Shown: piece by piece, positions 37,608 through 47,467 of the stretch
Position numbering within the stretch: position 1 is the stretch's first letter
Layout: each line of letters opens with the position of its first letter
From: Staphylococcus agnetis
Lineage (GTDB): Bacteria; Bacillota; Bacilli; Staphylococcales; Staphylococcaceae
NCBI RefSeq assembly: GCF_002901865.1
Contig: NZ_PPQF01000025.1
Location: forward strand, 62,001 to 126,000
Direction: 5' to 3'
Length of the DNA stretch: 64,000 nt
Position numbers and translations under genes: made by a program
Notes under the pieces: model-generated
What the model was told of the DNA's origin: nothing
What the model saw: the letters and a program-made list of their open reading frames with translations, nothing else
Databases searched by the model: none

Positions 37608-38615
37608 TTACATAGGTTCAACTTGATAGGATGTTTTTGAATAAAACGGTGTGTTGGCGCGTAAGATAGAATGCGCTTTATGACCAAACATATGTATGTC
37701 ATTAGGCATACTTTGCGTTTCCAATGCAATACCAGAATGAGATTTAAAGAGCTGATTCGCATGTGTTCGCTTTTCTGGTGAATTAAATGTATACACTACA
37801 ATTTGTGGTCGATCTGTAATGACATGTAATTTCACTTTATCGTTTGATAATGTGAGTTTTCCGTTACCAACTTCCATAGGATGATCTAATCCTTTAAAAC
37901 GTTCGATTTGAGGATGTAATCTAGGATCTTGTGATTGAAATATTGTTTGAATCGGAATACGATTGACACCCATTGTTTTTATTAAATCAATCGGCTTATT
38001 CTGAGGTAACCGTGCATCATTCAAAGGAAATAAATGCATTTTGTCACTTATTAAAACATGATTATCGATTGTTCTATTATCTGGATTTAAATTAAAATAA
38101 GCATGATTTGTTGGATTAAATAGTGTATCTTCTGTTGAATTTGCATAGTATTCAATCGTCCAAGTATTGGTTACATCATAAGTAAAGACAATACGCACAT
38201 CTATATTACCCGGGAAATTATCCTCAGAACTCAGTACTTGCGTCGTAAAAATGACCTTCACATCATGTCCATGTTGATGAATACTATAATCAAATAAACG
38301 TGACGATAATCCCTTAGACCCGCCATGTAAATGATGACCTTCAGCGTTTGTTTCAACATGATACGTTTGGTGATTTAATGTGAAGGTGCCTTTGTCTATT
38401 CTACCCGCATAACGACCTATGGTTGCACCAAAATAATATGGATGATTAGGATAAAATTCATCCGCTTCAACTTCATTCCCTAAAACAATATTATTATGAT
38501 CGATTTTCCAACTGACAATACGTGCGCCATAATTTGTGAAGACGATAGACATGGTTTTATGATGTATTTTTATTAAATCTATGCCATTCGCTTGATGTTC
38601 AATCCCAATTTTCAT
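37608..38615 (-). CDS. galM: Aldose 1-epimerase (galactose mutarotase)
   Basis: A cytosolic mutarotase of 335 aa. FTNYGARIVSWKID near the start, HLHGGSKGLSSRLFDY (His), NPTNHAYFNLN (catalytic His) and GIALETQSMPN (catalytic Glu) are the family signature. AAAGGAG stands rather far (about 12 nt) from the ATG at 38615; the frame runs further upstream into the neighbouring gene, but no better start exists. The 5' end of the longer frame overlaps the YnfA gene. Confidence 0.88.
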   Translation of the reverse strand: MKIGIEHQANGIDLIKIHHKTMSIVFTNYGARIVSWKIDHNNIVLGNEVEADEFYPNHPYYFGATIGRYAGRIDKGTFTLNHQTYHVETNAEGHHLHGGSKGLSSRLFDYSIHQHGHDVKVIFTTQVLSSEDNFPGNIDVRIVFTYDVTNTWTIEYYANSTEDTLFNPTNHAYFNLNPDNRTIDNHVLISDKMHLFPLNDARLPQNKPIDLIKTMGVNRIPIQTIFQSQDPRLHPQIERFKGLDHPMEVGNGKLTLSNDKVKLHVITDRPQIVVYTFNSPEKRTHANQLFKSHSGIALETQSMPNDIHMFGHKAHSILRANTPFYSKTSYQVEPM

Positions 38616-38647
38616 ACTTTCATCTAACTCCTTTAAAAGCGCTCCAA

Positions 38648-38980
38648 TCAACCTCTTGATGGAAGCACCATCACTAATACCCCTACAATGCAAATGATAC
38701 CGCCAATAACATCATATTTATCAGGTGGTTCATGGTCAATCCAGTGTGCCCACAGTAAACTTAAGATAATGAAGACGCCACCATAAGCAGCGTACACACG
38801 TCCAAATGTCGGAAAACTTTGAAACGTTGCAATCATGCCGTAAAGCATTAGAATCATTCCTCCGGCTAAACCTAACCACATCGGCTTATCATCTCTTAAC
38901 CATAGCCAAATCAGATAACCCCCACCTATTTCACAGAAACCGGCTAAAATGAATATCGCGATGGGATAAAAAATGCCCAT
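38648..38980 (-). CDS. YnfA/UPF0060 family membrane protein
   Basis: A 110-aa four-helix membrane protein of the drug/metabolite-transporter-like YnfA family. [32 protein letters not shown] and [16 protein letters not shown] are the conserved blocks. It sits directly upstream of galM. The transported compound is not established. Confidence 0.88.
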   Translation of the reverse strand: MGIFYPIAIFILAGFCEIGGGYLIWLWLRDDKPMWLGLAGGMILMLYGMIATFQSFPTFGRVYAAYGGVFIILSLLWAHWIDHEPPDKYDVIGGIICIVGVLVMVLPSRG

Positions 38981-39059
38981 GATTCCACCTCAAATACTTT
39001 TTTATATTGTATCAGTTTCAACAATACTTGTGGATAGAATTTTTTGTGTCATTTAAAAA

Positions 39060-39097
39060 AGCCTTCAAATATCGCATATATACGAGATTTGAAGACT
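39060..39097 (-). terminator. Terminator of the ABC exporter operon
   Basis: AGCCTTCAAATATCG pairs with CGAGATTTGAAGACT (one mismatch and one G-T), with TTTTTTAA following on the minus strand. Confidence 0.85.
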
Positions 39098-39147
39098 TAT
39101 ATGGTCATTCACGAGACAGATTCGAATGAATATCTACCATTTATCTT

Positions 39148-40380
39148 TTATTTTTGAAGTGCCCGTTTTAATGCTTTCCACCAACCTTTTTCAAAAGTAA
39201 GTACTGCATTTTGATATGATTTTGTTGCAAAGTAGAAAAGCACCATAATGAGCACAATGTGAATTACTATTGCGATAATTCCTTCATAAGTTGGTGTTTC
39301 AGGAATTGATAATCTCGCAAATGTAACAAATGGTGAGAAAAATGGAACATAACTCATAATTTTAACGAAAAGGTTATCTGGGTTTGTAACCGCACTAAAG
39401 TAGCCCGTATAAAAACTCGCAAGCATCAACATCGTTAATGGCATTAACGTTTGACCCATATCTTCAATTCTTGCGGTTAAGTTACCTAATATGGCTGCAA
39501 AAACGACATATGTGAACACACCTATTAATAAAAAGATGATGCCAAAAACAATCAATCTTGTAATGTTCGGTGTGAGCATAAAGTCCAACCCTTTTAATTT
39601 TTTCCCAAGATCAAAAAAGATGATACATGCAACAATGGTTGCAGCAATCGCAACAATTTGTGTCAACGCAACGGCGAGCACCCCTGAAATTTTAGCAATA
39701 ATATGAAGTGAGGGTTTCACACTGGTAATTATCATTTCAGATACTCTTGATGTTTTTTCAGTTGCGACTTCCATTGCAATTTGATTCGCATAATTCAAAA
39801 TAATAAACATCATTAAGAAACTGCCTAGCATTACAATAAAGGAACTAAAATCTTTTTCATTTTGGTTAATTGATTGTCCTTCTCCCACTTTAATCACTTT
39901 TGTATCCACATTACTTGGTGTAAATAATTGTTTTTGTTCTTGAGCTGACAGTCCTAATTTTTGAGCGACTTGTTGTGATTGATATTGTGTTAAAACAGTT
40001 TGAAGCTTTTTTTGCTCTTCTTCAGACGGTGCTTTACTCGCTTTAATTGTTGCCGATAAACGGCCGTCATCTGTATTAATAATATAAGCTTGATCAATCT
40101 TTTCATCTTTTAATGCTTGATCAACTTTAGATGCTGAAAGTTTCTTATAAGTTGTGTCTTTATGTAATGCTTCATTCGTTTTTTTAATATAGTTAAACAC
40201 TTGATTATCTTGAGTAACAATCGCAATGTGATTCTGACCATCATCAAACATTTTTATAATTTTGTCTGCATTGGCTATCCCAATAATTGCTAACATAAAT
40301 AATAATGTTGTAATAACAAAGGCTTTTGATTTAAGTTTACTGAAATAGGTTAATTTGAATGTCGCTAAAAACTTATGCAT
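39148..40380 (-). CDS. ABC exporter permease, NatB-like
   Basis: A type-2 ABC permease of 410 aa with an N-terminal helix (about 20-38), a large extracytoplasmic domain (about 45-170) and five C-terminal helices, as in the sodium exporter NatB. MEVATEKTSRVSEMIITSVKP is the conserved coupling segment. Its ATG overlaps the ATPase gene by eight bases, so the pair is coupled. The substrate (sodium, drug or peptide) is not certain. Confidence 0.86.
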   Translation of the reverse strand: MHKFLATFKLTYFSKLKSKAFVITTLLFMLAIIGIANADKIIKMFDDGQNHIAIVTQDNQVFNYIKKTNEALHKDTTYKKLSASKVDQALKDEKIDQAYIINTDDGRLSATIKASKAPSEEEQKKLQTVLTQYQSQQVAQKLGLSAQEQKQLFTPSNVDTKVIKVGEGQSINQNEKDFSSFIVMLGSFLMMFIILNYANQIAMEVATEKTSRVSEMIITSVKPSLHIIAKISGVLAVALTQIVAIAATIVACIIFFDLGKKLKGLDFMLTPNITRLIVFGIIFLLIGVFTYVVFAAILGNLTARIEDMGQTLMPLTMLMLASFYTGYFSAVTNPDNLFVKIMSYVPFFSPFVTFARLSIPETPTYEGIIAIVIHIVLIMVLFYFATKSYQNAVLTFEKGWWKALKRALQK

Positions 40381-41272
40381 GATGATCACCCACTTTTTCA
40401 ATAAAAATTTCTTGAATTGTTGGATCAAGCACTTCAAAATGTTTCACATATCCAAATGTTTGTATTTTGGAATATAATACTTTCGCTACATCTTCATTTT
40501 CAATAATGAAAACATATTTTTGAGGTGTATGTTTTGTATCAATCACACCAGGGACATCTTTTAAGTCGTCTAAATTAAATGTGGATTCGATAACTACACG
40601 CTGATAACCACTGTTACGTTTCACCGTTTGAATTGGCCCTTGTACTACCATTTGTCCTCTATTTAAAATGCATACGTCATCACACAATTCTTCGATATGT
40701 TCCATGCGATGTGAACTAAAAATGATGGTCGTTCCCTTTTGATTCAATTCAATTACGGCTTTTTTTAACAATTCAACATTGACTGGATCAAGACCACTAA
40801 AGGGTTCGTCCAAAATAAGCAACTGAGGTTCATGAATCATACTCGCAAGAAGTTGCACTTTCTGTTGATTCCCTTTTGATAAAGATTCAATTTTTTTGTT
40901 TCGATGTTCAGTAATATGAAATCGTTCTAACCAATAGTCAATCGCGCGTTTAATTTCTTTTTTATGCATCCCTTTTAGCGTTGCCAAATACGTTAACTCT
41001 TCTTCAACTTTTAATTTCGCATGTAAGCCACGTTCTTCAGGTAAATAACCGATTACATCATAATGGGAAGCCTTAATCGTCTCACCGTTAAAATAAATCT
41101 CACCTTCTGACGGTTCAGTTAATCCTAAAATCATACGAAATGTCGTCGTTTTACCTGCACCATTTCGTCCCAAAAACCCTAACATTTTACCCGTTTCAAG
41201 CTCGAAAGAAATATCATCGACGGCTGTGATATCTTTAAACTTCTTGCTGACATGCGCCACCTTTAATGACAT
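40373..41272 (-). CDS. ABC exporter ATPase, NatA-like
   Basis: A 299-aa ATP-binding subunit. Walker A is GRNGAGKTTTF (about 36-46), signature LSKGNQQKVQ, Walker B LLILDEPFSGLDP and the switch His in FSSHRME. A C-terminal regulatory region of about 75 residues follows, as in NatA. AAAGGGCG precedes the ATG at 41272; the longer frame to 41347 lacks a site. It forms an operon with the NatB-like permease. Confidence 0.9.
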   Translation of the reverse strand: MSLKVAHVSKKFKDITAVDDISFELETGKMLGFLGRNGAGKTTTFRMILGLTEPSEGEIYFNGETIKASHYDVIGYLPEERGLHAKLKVEEELTYLATLKGMHKKEIKRAIDYWLERFHITEHRNKKIESLSKGNQQKVQLLASMIHEPQLLILDEPFSGLDPVNVELLKKAVIELNQKGTTIIFSSHRMEHIEELCDDVCILNRGQMVVQGPIQTVKRNSGYQRVVIESTFNLDDLKDVPGVIDTKHTPQKYVFIIENEDVAKVLYSKIQTFGYVKHFEVLDPTIQEIFIEKVGDHHA

Positions 41273-41400
41273 AGCGTATCGCCCTTTCTCTATTTGATAA
41301 TGTAAGTATACTATAACACGCTTTGATTTGACAAATATATTTGTCAAAAAGACTTATATAGTTTACATAAAGATACCTTTAATTTAAGAAAATATAAAAA

Positions 41401-41433
41401 GCAGAACAGCCATCGTGGTGATTGTTGTTCTGC
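41401..41433 (-). terminator. Terminator of DUF805 gene copy 1
   Basis: GCAGAACA (41401-41408) pairs with TGTTCTGC (41426-41433), with inner ATC/GAT pairs, followed on the minus strand by TTTTTATATT. It is nearly identical to the hairpin after copy 2. Confidence 0.85.
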
Positions 41434-41444
41434 ATCTTTTGTAA

Positions 41445-42113
41445 TTACATTTTTTTGTTATCCATGTTGTGATTCTCTTTTAGAGGAGTTTCCTCATTAG
41501 TTGTATTTATATTTTCACGTGCTGCTTCTGTTTCGTTTCCGTTATCAGTTATGTCACCCTGTTTTGGAGCTATGTATGGTGCTTCATACTGCACATACTT
41601 AGGTGAAGGTCCATACTTGTTCGCTTCCTCTTTACTATCCATAACACTAATCACTAATATAAAAATATGTAAGCTTAACGCGACAATCAACATAATAAAT
41701 GACAAGAAAAAAGCACTATTCTCTATCGAATGTCCCGTATCAGTTGCATATGGATCAAATATCGTAAATATTGCATACATAAAAGACAAAAAAGACAAAA
41801 TCCAAGCAACTATTGTAATGATCGGTGCTAATATTGAAAAGCCGTAATCATGCAAACGTCTCGTTGTGAGTGCCAAGTTAGGGATGAACGTTACTGTAAG
41901 ATAAAATAAGGTAATCATTCGAATTAAGTACCCTAATTCAATTGTAATGGCAGATGCATAGGAAATTGAAAAATAAAATGGTAATAGTATTATTGTATGC
42001 CACAACACAACCCACCAAAATTCACTACGACGCGCACGCCCCTGAAAGTTGCAATAGTTCAACCAAAAAAGTTTAAATGCTTTTAAAAAACCTATTTGCG
42101 ATGTTGCATACAT
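41445..42113 (-). CDS. DUF805 membrane protein, copy 1
   Basis: A 222-aa membrane protein. FKLFWLNYCNFQGRARRSEFWWVVLWH is the DUF805 start, followed by four helices (to about residue 153) and LTTRRLHDYGFS. The end is a polar tail rich in Glu, Asn and Thr. The function of the family is unknown. A close paralogue lies 450 bp upstream, and promoter region, gene and terminator are all duplicated. The tails have diverged, while the stretch SVMDSKEEANKYGPSPKYVQYEA is identical in both. Confidence 0.85.
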   Translation of the reverse strand: MYATSQIGFLKAFKLFWLNYCNFQGRARRSEFWWVVLWHTIILLPFYFSISYASAITIELGYLIRMITLFYLTVTFIPNLALTTRRLHDYGFSILAPIITIVAWILSFLSFMYAIFTIFDPYATDTGHSIENSAFFLSFIMLIVALSLHIFILVISVMDSKEEANKYGPSPKYVQYEAPYIAPKQGDITDNGNETEAARENINTTNEETPLKENHNMDNKKM

Positions 42114-42517
42114 AAAAAATCAATCTCCCTTAAATTGTAATCTATATAAATCTTCAACATAAGTATATTAAATGTTCATTTAAAAATAAATATGGATTAC
42201 TGACAACAATAAAGATTTCTTTTTAAGATTTGTAGTGATATTTGTGATTTTTTCTTATATAAACTCTTAACTTTTGTATGCACGAGACTTTGAACGTCAT
42301 TGTCAGATGGTTTTTCTTAACAATTACTGAAACTTTCCCTAATACGCCGTTACTTTCTATAGATAATTGAACTTCAAAGTTTACTTACCAACCGTTAAAT
42401 ACATTTAGTTAGGAAAATGAATGGAAAGTTAATATGTTTTATTACAACATTCCATATAAAATCCTAGTTGAAATTCAATAACGGCTCTTATAGCAGTTGA
42501 TTTTAAAATATAAAAAA
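42114..42517. other. Spacer between the duplicated DUF805 genes
   Basis: About 400 bp of AT-rich DNA without a credible gene. Its first 100 bp, the leader of copy 1, resemble the leader of copy 2 (43210-43310), including AAGTATATTAAA and a following ACAATAA stretch. The rest shows nothing recognisable. Confidence 0.6.
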
Positions 42518-42550
42518 GCAGAACAATCATCGTAGTGATTGTTGTTCTGC
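42518..42550 (-). terminator. Terminator of DUF805 gene copy 2
   Basis: GCAGAACAATCA pairs with TGATTGTTGTTCTGC (42518-42550), followed on the minus strand by TTTTTTATA. Confidence 0.85.
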
Positions 42551-42561
42551 ATCTTTTATAA

Positions 42562-43209
42562 TTACATATTTTTATGATCCGTGTTGTAATTGTCTTTCTG
42601 AGGTAATCCTTCTTCATTAGATGTTATAGGTTGATGCGTTTGTTGATGCATGTTGCCCTGATTAGGTTCTATGTATGATGCTTCATACTGCACATACTTA
42701 GGTGAAGGTCCATACTTGTTCGCTTCCTCTTTACTATCCATAACACTAATCACTAATATAAAAATTTGTAAGCCAAACGAAGCAATGATAAAAAGGATTA
42801 AAAAATTTAATGCTATCACACCAAAAGTTGATGAAGAACTTGCGATTAGGCCAACCATTGAACTTACTACTATTATTAAGTTCAAATAGCCTAAAATACA
42901 CACAATTATATTAATGATCGGTACTAACATTGAAAAGCCGTAATCATGAAAACGTCTCGCTGTGAGTGCCAAATTAGGAAGAAACGTTACTATATAATAC
43001 AAGATGATAATGGTTAGAATTATGTAACTTAATTCATCTGAAATGGCAGATGCTAAGCCATTTAAAAAATTAAATGGTAGAAGTATAATGATATGCCATA
43101 ACATGACCCACCAATACTCACTACGTCGACTACGACCCTTAAAGTTAATATAGTTCAACCAAAAGAGCTTAAAAGCTTCTAAAAAACCTACTTGCGGTGT
43201 TGCTATCAT
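42562..43209 (-). CDS. DUF805 membrane protein, copy 2
   Basis: A 215-aa paralogue of the downstream gene. It starts MIATPQVGFLEAFKLFWLNYINFKGRSRRSEYWW, has four predicted helices, LTARRFHDYGFS and a polar Gln/His/Asn-rich tail. GGGGGAC precedes the ATG. Membrane helices 3 and 4 differ most between the copies, so the duplication is not recent. Function is unknown. Confidence 0.85.
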   Translation of the reverse strand: MIATPQVGFLEAFKLFWLNYINFKGRSRRSEYWWVMLWHIIILLPFNFLNGLASAISDELSYIILTIIILYYIVTFLPNLALTARRFHDYGFSMLVPIINIIVCILGYLNLIIVVSSMVGLIASSSSTFGVIALNFLILFIIASFGLQIFILVISVMDSKEEANKYGPSPKYVQYEASYIEPNQGNMHQQTHQPITSNEEGLPQKDNYNTDHKNM

Positions 43210-43409
43210 AGAAGATAGTCCCCCTTTTAAATTTTAATCCATATAAAACCTTACCCTAAGTATATTAAACTTTTGTTAAAAATTAAATATTGATTTTTAA
43301 CAATAATAATGCTTATGATTAAGATTATAATAAATTTAGGTGTTCTCCTTTTACGCAACGTGTTCTTTTCGTTACACTTACAGTAATGACTTATTGGAGG
43401 CAGTTCATT

Positions 43410-44018
43410 ATGGATTTTATTCACCGACCTACGACAGAGGTTGCGAAAGACTTACTTGGCGTTAAACTCATTTATGAGAGTAATCAAATGACTTATACGG
43501 GTTACATCGTAGAGACGGAAGCGTATTTAGGTTTTGAAGATCAAGCCGCACATGGCTATAAAGGTAAACAAACACCTAAAGTACGTTCGCTTTATCAGTT
43601 AGGTGGAACCATTTATGGTCATATGATGCACCGTTATCTGCTCATTAATTTTGTTACTCAAGCAAAAGGTGTTCCAGAAGGCGTACTGATTCGTGCAATA
43701 GAACCAGAGGATGGCATTGAAATGATGATTCAAAATCGAGGTAAATCAGGTTATGAGCTCACAAATGGACCCGGTAAATTTACTACTGCGATGCAAATTC
43801 CACGTACTATAGATGGCACTCGGCTCAATGAAGGCCGTTTAAAAATAGATACAAAAAACCGTAAATATCCACGCAACATCGTTGAAAGTCCACGTATTGG
43901 TATTCCTAATAAAGGTCAATGGACACATAAACCTTTAAGATATACTGTGCACGGTAATCCTTACGTCTCTCACCAACGTAAACGGGATTATATACACCCT
44001 GATGAGACTTGGAAATAG
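43410..44018 (+). CDS. 3-methyladenine DNA glycosylase (AAG/MPG family)
   Basis: A base-excision repair enzyme of 202 aa that removes alkylated purines. [30 protein letters not shown] (catalytic Glu), [29 protein letters not shown] and RIGIPNKG follow the family order. GGAGG precedes the ATG at 43410; an upstream in-frame ATG at 43386 has none. Confidence 0.93.
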   Translation: MDFIHRPTTEVAKDLLGVKLIYESNQMTYTGYIVETEAYLGFEDQAAHGYKGKQTPKVRSLYQLGGTIYGHMMHRYLLINFVTQAKGVPEGVLIRAIEPEDGIEMMIQNRGKSGYELTNGPGKFTTAMQIPRTIDGTRLNEGRLKIDTKNRKYPRNIVESPRIGIPNKGQWTHKPLRYTVHGNPYVSHQRKRDYIHPDETWK

Positions 44019-44024
44019 AAAAAA

Positions 44025-44054
44025 CGCACGCGATGATTCGTTCGCGTGCGCTTT
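44025..44054. terminator. Bidirectional terminator
   Basis: CGCACGCGA pairs with TCGCGTGCG (44025-44033 with 44042-44050). T runs lie on both sides, best on the minus strand, ending the antiporter gene and the glycosylase gene. Confidence 0.85.
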
Positions 44055-44057
44055 CTA

Positions 44058-45380
44058 TTATGCTGCTTTCTTTCCTTTAAACATACCTAAATGAATTGAT
44101 ATAAAAGTACATAATATTAAAATAACTGGATAAAATGAATATTGGAGTACTTCTAAATAAGACACATTGCCGAATTGTTCGGCCATTAACATTCCACTAT
44201 CGTGAGGTAACACCATTAAAGCACTTGCGGCAAAGATATCCAAAATACTTGCCATCCGTTTCGGCGGAATTTGTGAAGCATCGCCAATTTCTTTAGCGAT
44301 AGGTGCTGCAATTAAAATTGCAACGACATTGTTAACGAGCGCTGCTGATAAAATACCCGATAAAATCCCCATTGCATACTCAGCACTTTTGCGCCCACGT
44401 GCTTGCTTTTTCATCGTTTCGACAATCCAATCAATACCACCGTAATATCGAATCAATGCGACAAGCCCAGAAATTAAGAAGGCCACTAAAAAGATACTAA
44501 ACGTAGATTCCATACCTTCTCCAACTTTGGCTGTCCATTCAAAGAAGTGCAAATGACCACGAATCATACCGATAATGCCTGTTAATACAATCCCTGAAAG
44601 TAAAACAAACATGACATTCATGCCGGCAATTGCGGCAATTAATACAAATAGATACGGGATGATATCGAAGAAATTGAAGGACAAGTCACCTTTAATCTTA
44701 CCTGTGCCTCCTACAATCGCATAAATAATAAACGTAATGACCGCAGCGGGTAATGCAATCATAAAATTCGCTTTAAATTTATCTTTCATATTTGCGCCTA
44801 CCCCTGTAGTTGCTGCAATCGTAGTATCAGAAATAATCGATAAATTGTCCCCAAAATACGCACCAGCAATCACAGCCGCTGCAGCCGCTGCAACATTTAA
44901 ATCTGCAGATTGTGCGACTGCAATGCCGATAGGTAAAAACGCAGCTTGTGTGCCGGTTGATGTGCCCATTGCCGTAGCTACAAATGCACTCATCGCAAAA
45001 ATACCTGGAATTAATAAACTAGGTGGTATTATTGACAATCCCATATTAACTAATGCGTCTTGACCGCCTGATGCGCTCGCTGCACTTGCAAATGCCCCTG
45101 CAAGTAATAAAATCAATCCTAATTCAGCGATACCTGACGACCCAGCATTTTCAGTAAAGATTTTTACTTTTTTTGCTAAAGGGGTACGTCTATCATAAGC
45201 GAGCCAAGCGATGGCAATGGCAATCATAATCGCAACATGTCTCGGTAGTTGATTAAATGCTTCGTCTTTTCCTATGATTGTAAAAAATAATCCTACACCA
45301 ACATATATAATTAAAAATACAACCAATGGCAATAACGCTAATGCCCCATAATGTTTCTGACTTCGTAATTCGTTTGACAT
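44058..45380 (-). CDS. NhaC-family Na+/H+ antiporter
   Basis: A polytopic transporter of 440 aa related to the S-box gene at 24.9 kb: AELGLILLLAGAFASAASASGG, MGTSTGTQAAFLPIGIAVA, GAYFGDNLSIISDTTIAATTG and AALVNNVVAILIAAPIA are the shared landmarks. No riboswitch precedes it, so sodium/proton exchange or another organic-solute exchange is possible. AAGGAGCG precedes the ATG. It is monocistronic. Confidence 0.86.
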   Translation of the reverse strand: MSNELRSQKHYGALALLPLVVFLIIYVGVGLFFTIIGKDEAFNQLPRHVAIMIAIAIAWLAYDRRTPLAKKVKIFTENAGSSGIAELGLILLLAGAFASAASASGGQDALVNMGLSIIPPSLLIPGIFAMSAFVATAMGTSTGTQAAFLPIGIAVAQSADLNVAAAAAAVIAGAYFGDNLSIISDTTIAATTGVGANMKDKFKANFMIALPAAVITFIIYAIVGGTGKIKGDLSFNFFDIIPYLFVLIAAIAGMNVMFVLLSGIVLTGIIGMIRGHLHFFEWTAKVGEGMESTFSIFLVAFLISGLVALIRYYGGIDWIVETMKKQARGRKSAEYAMGILSGILSAALVNNVVAILIAAPIAKEIGDASQIPPKRMASILDIFAASALMVLPHDSGMLMAEQFGNVSYLEVLQYSFYPVILILCTFISIHLGMFKGKKAA

Positions 45381-45515
45381 GGGTGACGCTCCTTAATCCA
45401 TAGTTTTATGATATGAATTATACACCCATATAACAATTTGACAAGTCTAACTTTTTTTAAAGTTAAAATTGTATGCGTATACACCCTTTAATATTCACTT
45501 GTACACTTGTTTTTA

Positions 45516-46361
45516 CTACATCGTAAATACTTTTGTAGGGTGTTGTGCTTCTATAGTAGGCATCACAAATTTCATCATTAATTCATGCATGATGACTTCA
45601 TCTTGCGTTTCGAGCATTAAAGTTAAATGATGAATAGTACTGTCATCTAAAGTAATCGCGTTGAGATTCAAACGGTTCGATTGATCAATATTGACCTCAT
45701 CTGTAACTAACGTTTCTCCAAACTGATCAAGAATACTGTAAGTGATTTGAGGTGCACCTTCGATATCTTTAATATTTAAGGTAGGTTGTAACAAACCTGT
45801 TTCAGATTCATATTGACAATATATATCAAAATCTTCTATACGATCATAAGCACGCGTAACAATATAGATGTCATCTAGTAAAATGTTGGCAGACGGATAT
45901 GTTGCATCATTGCATTTTTGATAAGCTATTATTTTTAATTCATGACTACCCGAGGTAACGAGATGTGTGATATCGATACGGTGATATGTGTCATCTGGTT
46001 CTATATAAGAAACGATGGCGTCATCAATAACAATCAGCATCGGACATAGAATGTCATGAACATATAAATGGTAATCTTGAGCTTTGTCATAATCATCTAC
46101 CATAAATTGTGCTGTTAACGTTGTACAGACATTTGGAACCACGGCGTTATCTTTTTGCCCTTGATGCGATACGTGGTCCAGCAATAATGATGAGTAATCT
46201 TCAAATTTGCTGACAAATTGGACAGGTATACATGCTGCCGCTTCTTCTTTTTGAGATATATTAAAATATTCTTGTTTATTCATAAATGGTGTTAAAAGTC
46301 TAGGAGATGAAATACGATTTTGATTTTTATAAGGGGTAATGCGTTTTTTTTCTATATACAT
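45516..46361 (-). CDS. GH2-like sugar-binding/Ig-domain protein without catalytic domain
   Basis: A 281-aa protein. Residues about 60-180 resemble the jelly-roll sugar-binding domain of GH2 beta-galactosidases: VCTTLTAQFMV, then YHRIDITHLVTSGSHELKIIAY, and ILLDDIYIVTRAYDRIEDFDIYC. The last part, about 185-275, resembles the GH2 immunoglobulin-like domain. The TIM barrel with the catalytic glutamates is absent; the gene ends normally at residue 281 with no nearby remnant of it. GGAGGTC precedes the ATG. It diverges from an AraC-type regulator, as lac genes do in some staphylococci. It may be a relic or a sensor; the domain call is by eye. Confidence 0.6.
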   Translation of the reverse strand: MYIEKKRITPYKNQNRISSPRLLTPFMNKQEYFNISQKEEAAACIPVQFVSKFEDYSSLLLDHVSHQGQKDNAVVPNVCTTLTAQFMVDDYDKAQDYHLYVHDILCPMLIVIDDAIVSYIEPDDTYHRIDITHLVTSGSHELKIIAYQKCNDATYPSANILLDDIYIVTRAYDRIEDFDIYCQYESETGLLQPTLNIKDIEGAPQITYSILDQFGETLVTDEVNIDQSNRLNLNAITLDDSTIHHLTLMLETQDEVIMHELMMKFVMPTIEAQHPTKVFTM

Positions 46362-46490
46362 AATAGACCTCCAATAAATAAGACTACACTTTTTTGTACT
46401 TTCATAACTTAACACACTTTTTTCACTTGTAATATATTACTATCATTCAAAAACATGGTAAAATGTTTCCATATTAAAGGAGTTGTTCTC

Positions 46491-47315
46491 GTGCAATTAT
46501 TATGGAAATTATTTAAAAAGAATCATTTTGAAGCGAATATTGATGAATGTGGTATTGAAATTGGCACCCCTAATGTAAGTTATCAATATACAGTTGTAAA
46601 GCCTGCTGTATTACACATTATTATGTCTGGAACAGGAACGTTCACACACCAACACACGTCTTATGAGTTAAAAGCAGGAGATATGTTTTTATTACGAGAA
46701 GGCATGCGTGTCCATTACGAAGCGTCAACTGATGATCCATGGACCTATCATTGGGTGGGTTTTAGCGGAAACTTAGCAATGGACTATTTAAAACGCACCA
46801 CGCTCATCGACTGTCCTGTCGTATTAAACCAAGATACTTCGAAACTTTCCAAATTAATGTATCAAATATGCGAACGTGCCATCACCTATGAAACCACAGC
46901 ATCTGATGATATTCACCATTTAAGTGACTTATATAAATTATTATTTTTACTAACACAACTTTCTCCTAAACCTTTTGAAAGCCATCCTAATGAAATATAC
47001 TCTAGCGTACAAGCCGCTGTGAATTATATGAATCAACATTATATGCATACGATTTCGATTGATGATGTGGCACAGCATGCTAAAGTAAGTCGCAGTTATT
47101 TATACAAATTGTTTATGACGTGGATGGATCAATCGCCTCAACAATACCTAGTCTATTTACGGTTATACCATGCATCCTCAATGCTTAAAACGACTTCAAA
47201 GCCTATTCAAGAGATTGCTCAAAATGTCGGATACAATGATCCGTTATTATTCTCAAAAGCGTTTCGTAAGCATTTTGACATGCCCCCTTCAACGTATCGG
47301 AAGATGTATAAATAA
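46491..47315 (+). CDS. AraC-family regulator (MsmR/LacR-like)
   Basis: A 274-aa regulator with an N-terminal cupin-type sensing domain (HIIMSGTGTFTHQHTSYELKAGDMFLLREG) and a C-terminal double helix-turn-helix (about 175-274), ending SKAFRKHFDMPPSTYRKMY. AAAGGAGTT precedes the GTG at 46491, which I take as start; the ATG at 46455 lacks a site. It is divergent from the GH2-like gene. The domain layout suits sensing of a sugar such as a galactoside or raffinose, but the ligand is inferred. Confidence 0.83.
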   Translation: MQLLWKLFKKNHFEANIDECGIEIGTPNVSYQYTVVKPAVLHIIMSGTGTFTHQHTSYELKAGDMFLLREGMRVHYEASTDDPWTYHWVGFSGNLAMDYLKRTTLIDCPVVLNQDTSKLSKLMYQICERAITYETTASDDIHHLSDLYKLLFLLTQLSPKPFESHPNEIYSSVQAAVNYMNQHYMHTISIDDVAQHAKVSRSYLYKLFMTWMDQSPQQYLVYLRLYHASSMLKTTSKPIQEIAQNVGYNDPLLFSKAFRKHFDMPPSTYRKMYK

Positions 47316-47467
47316 TTTAAACATTGCAAAATAGGTATTTTACACGTAAACATGTATTAATCTCTTTAACATAAATTTAATATAGATTTTTATTTCTCAT
47401 GTAGTATAATAAACTGACGTGAGCGTATAAAGCGCTCTCATTATTTATACGAGGAGGATAACCCAGC

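Noticed and set aside
42429..42617. A short minus-strand frame between the DUF805 genes
   Set aside because: It runs through a terminator hairpin into the end of DUF805 copy 2, and no ribosome site is seen.
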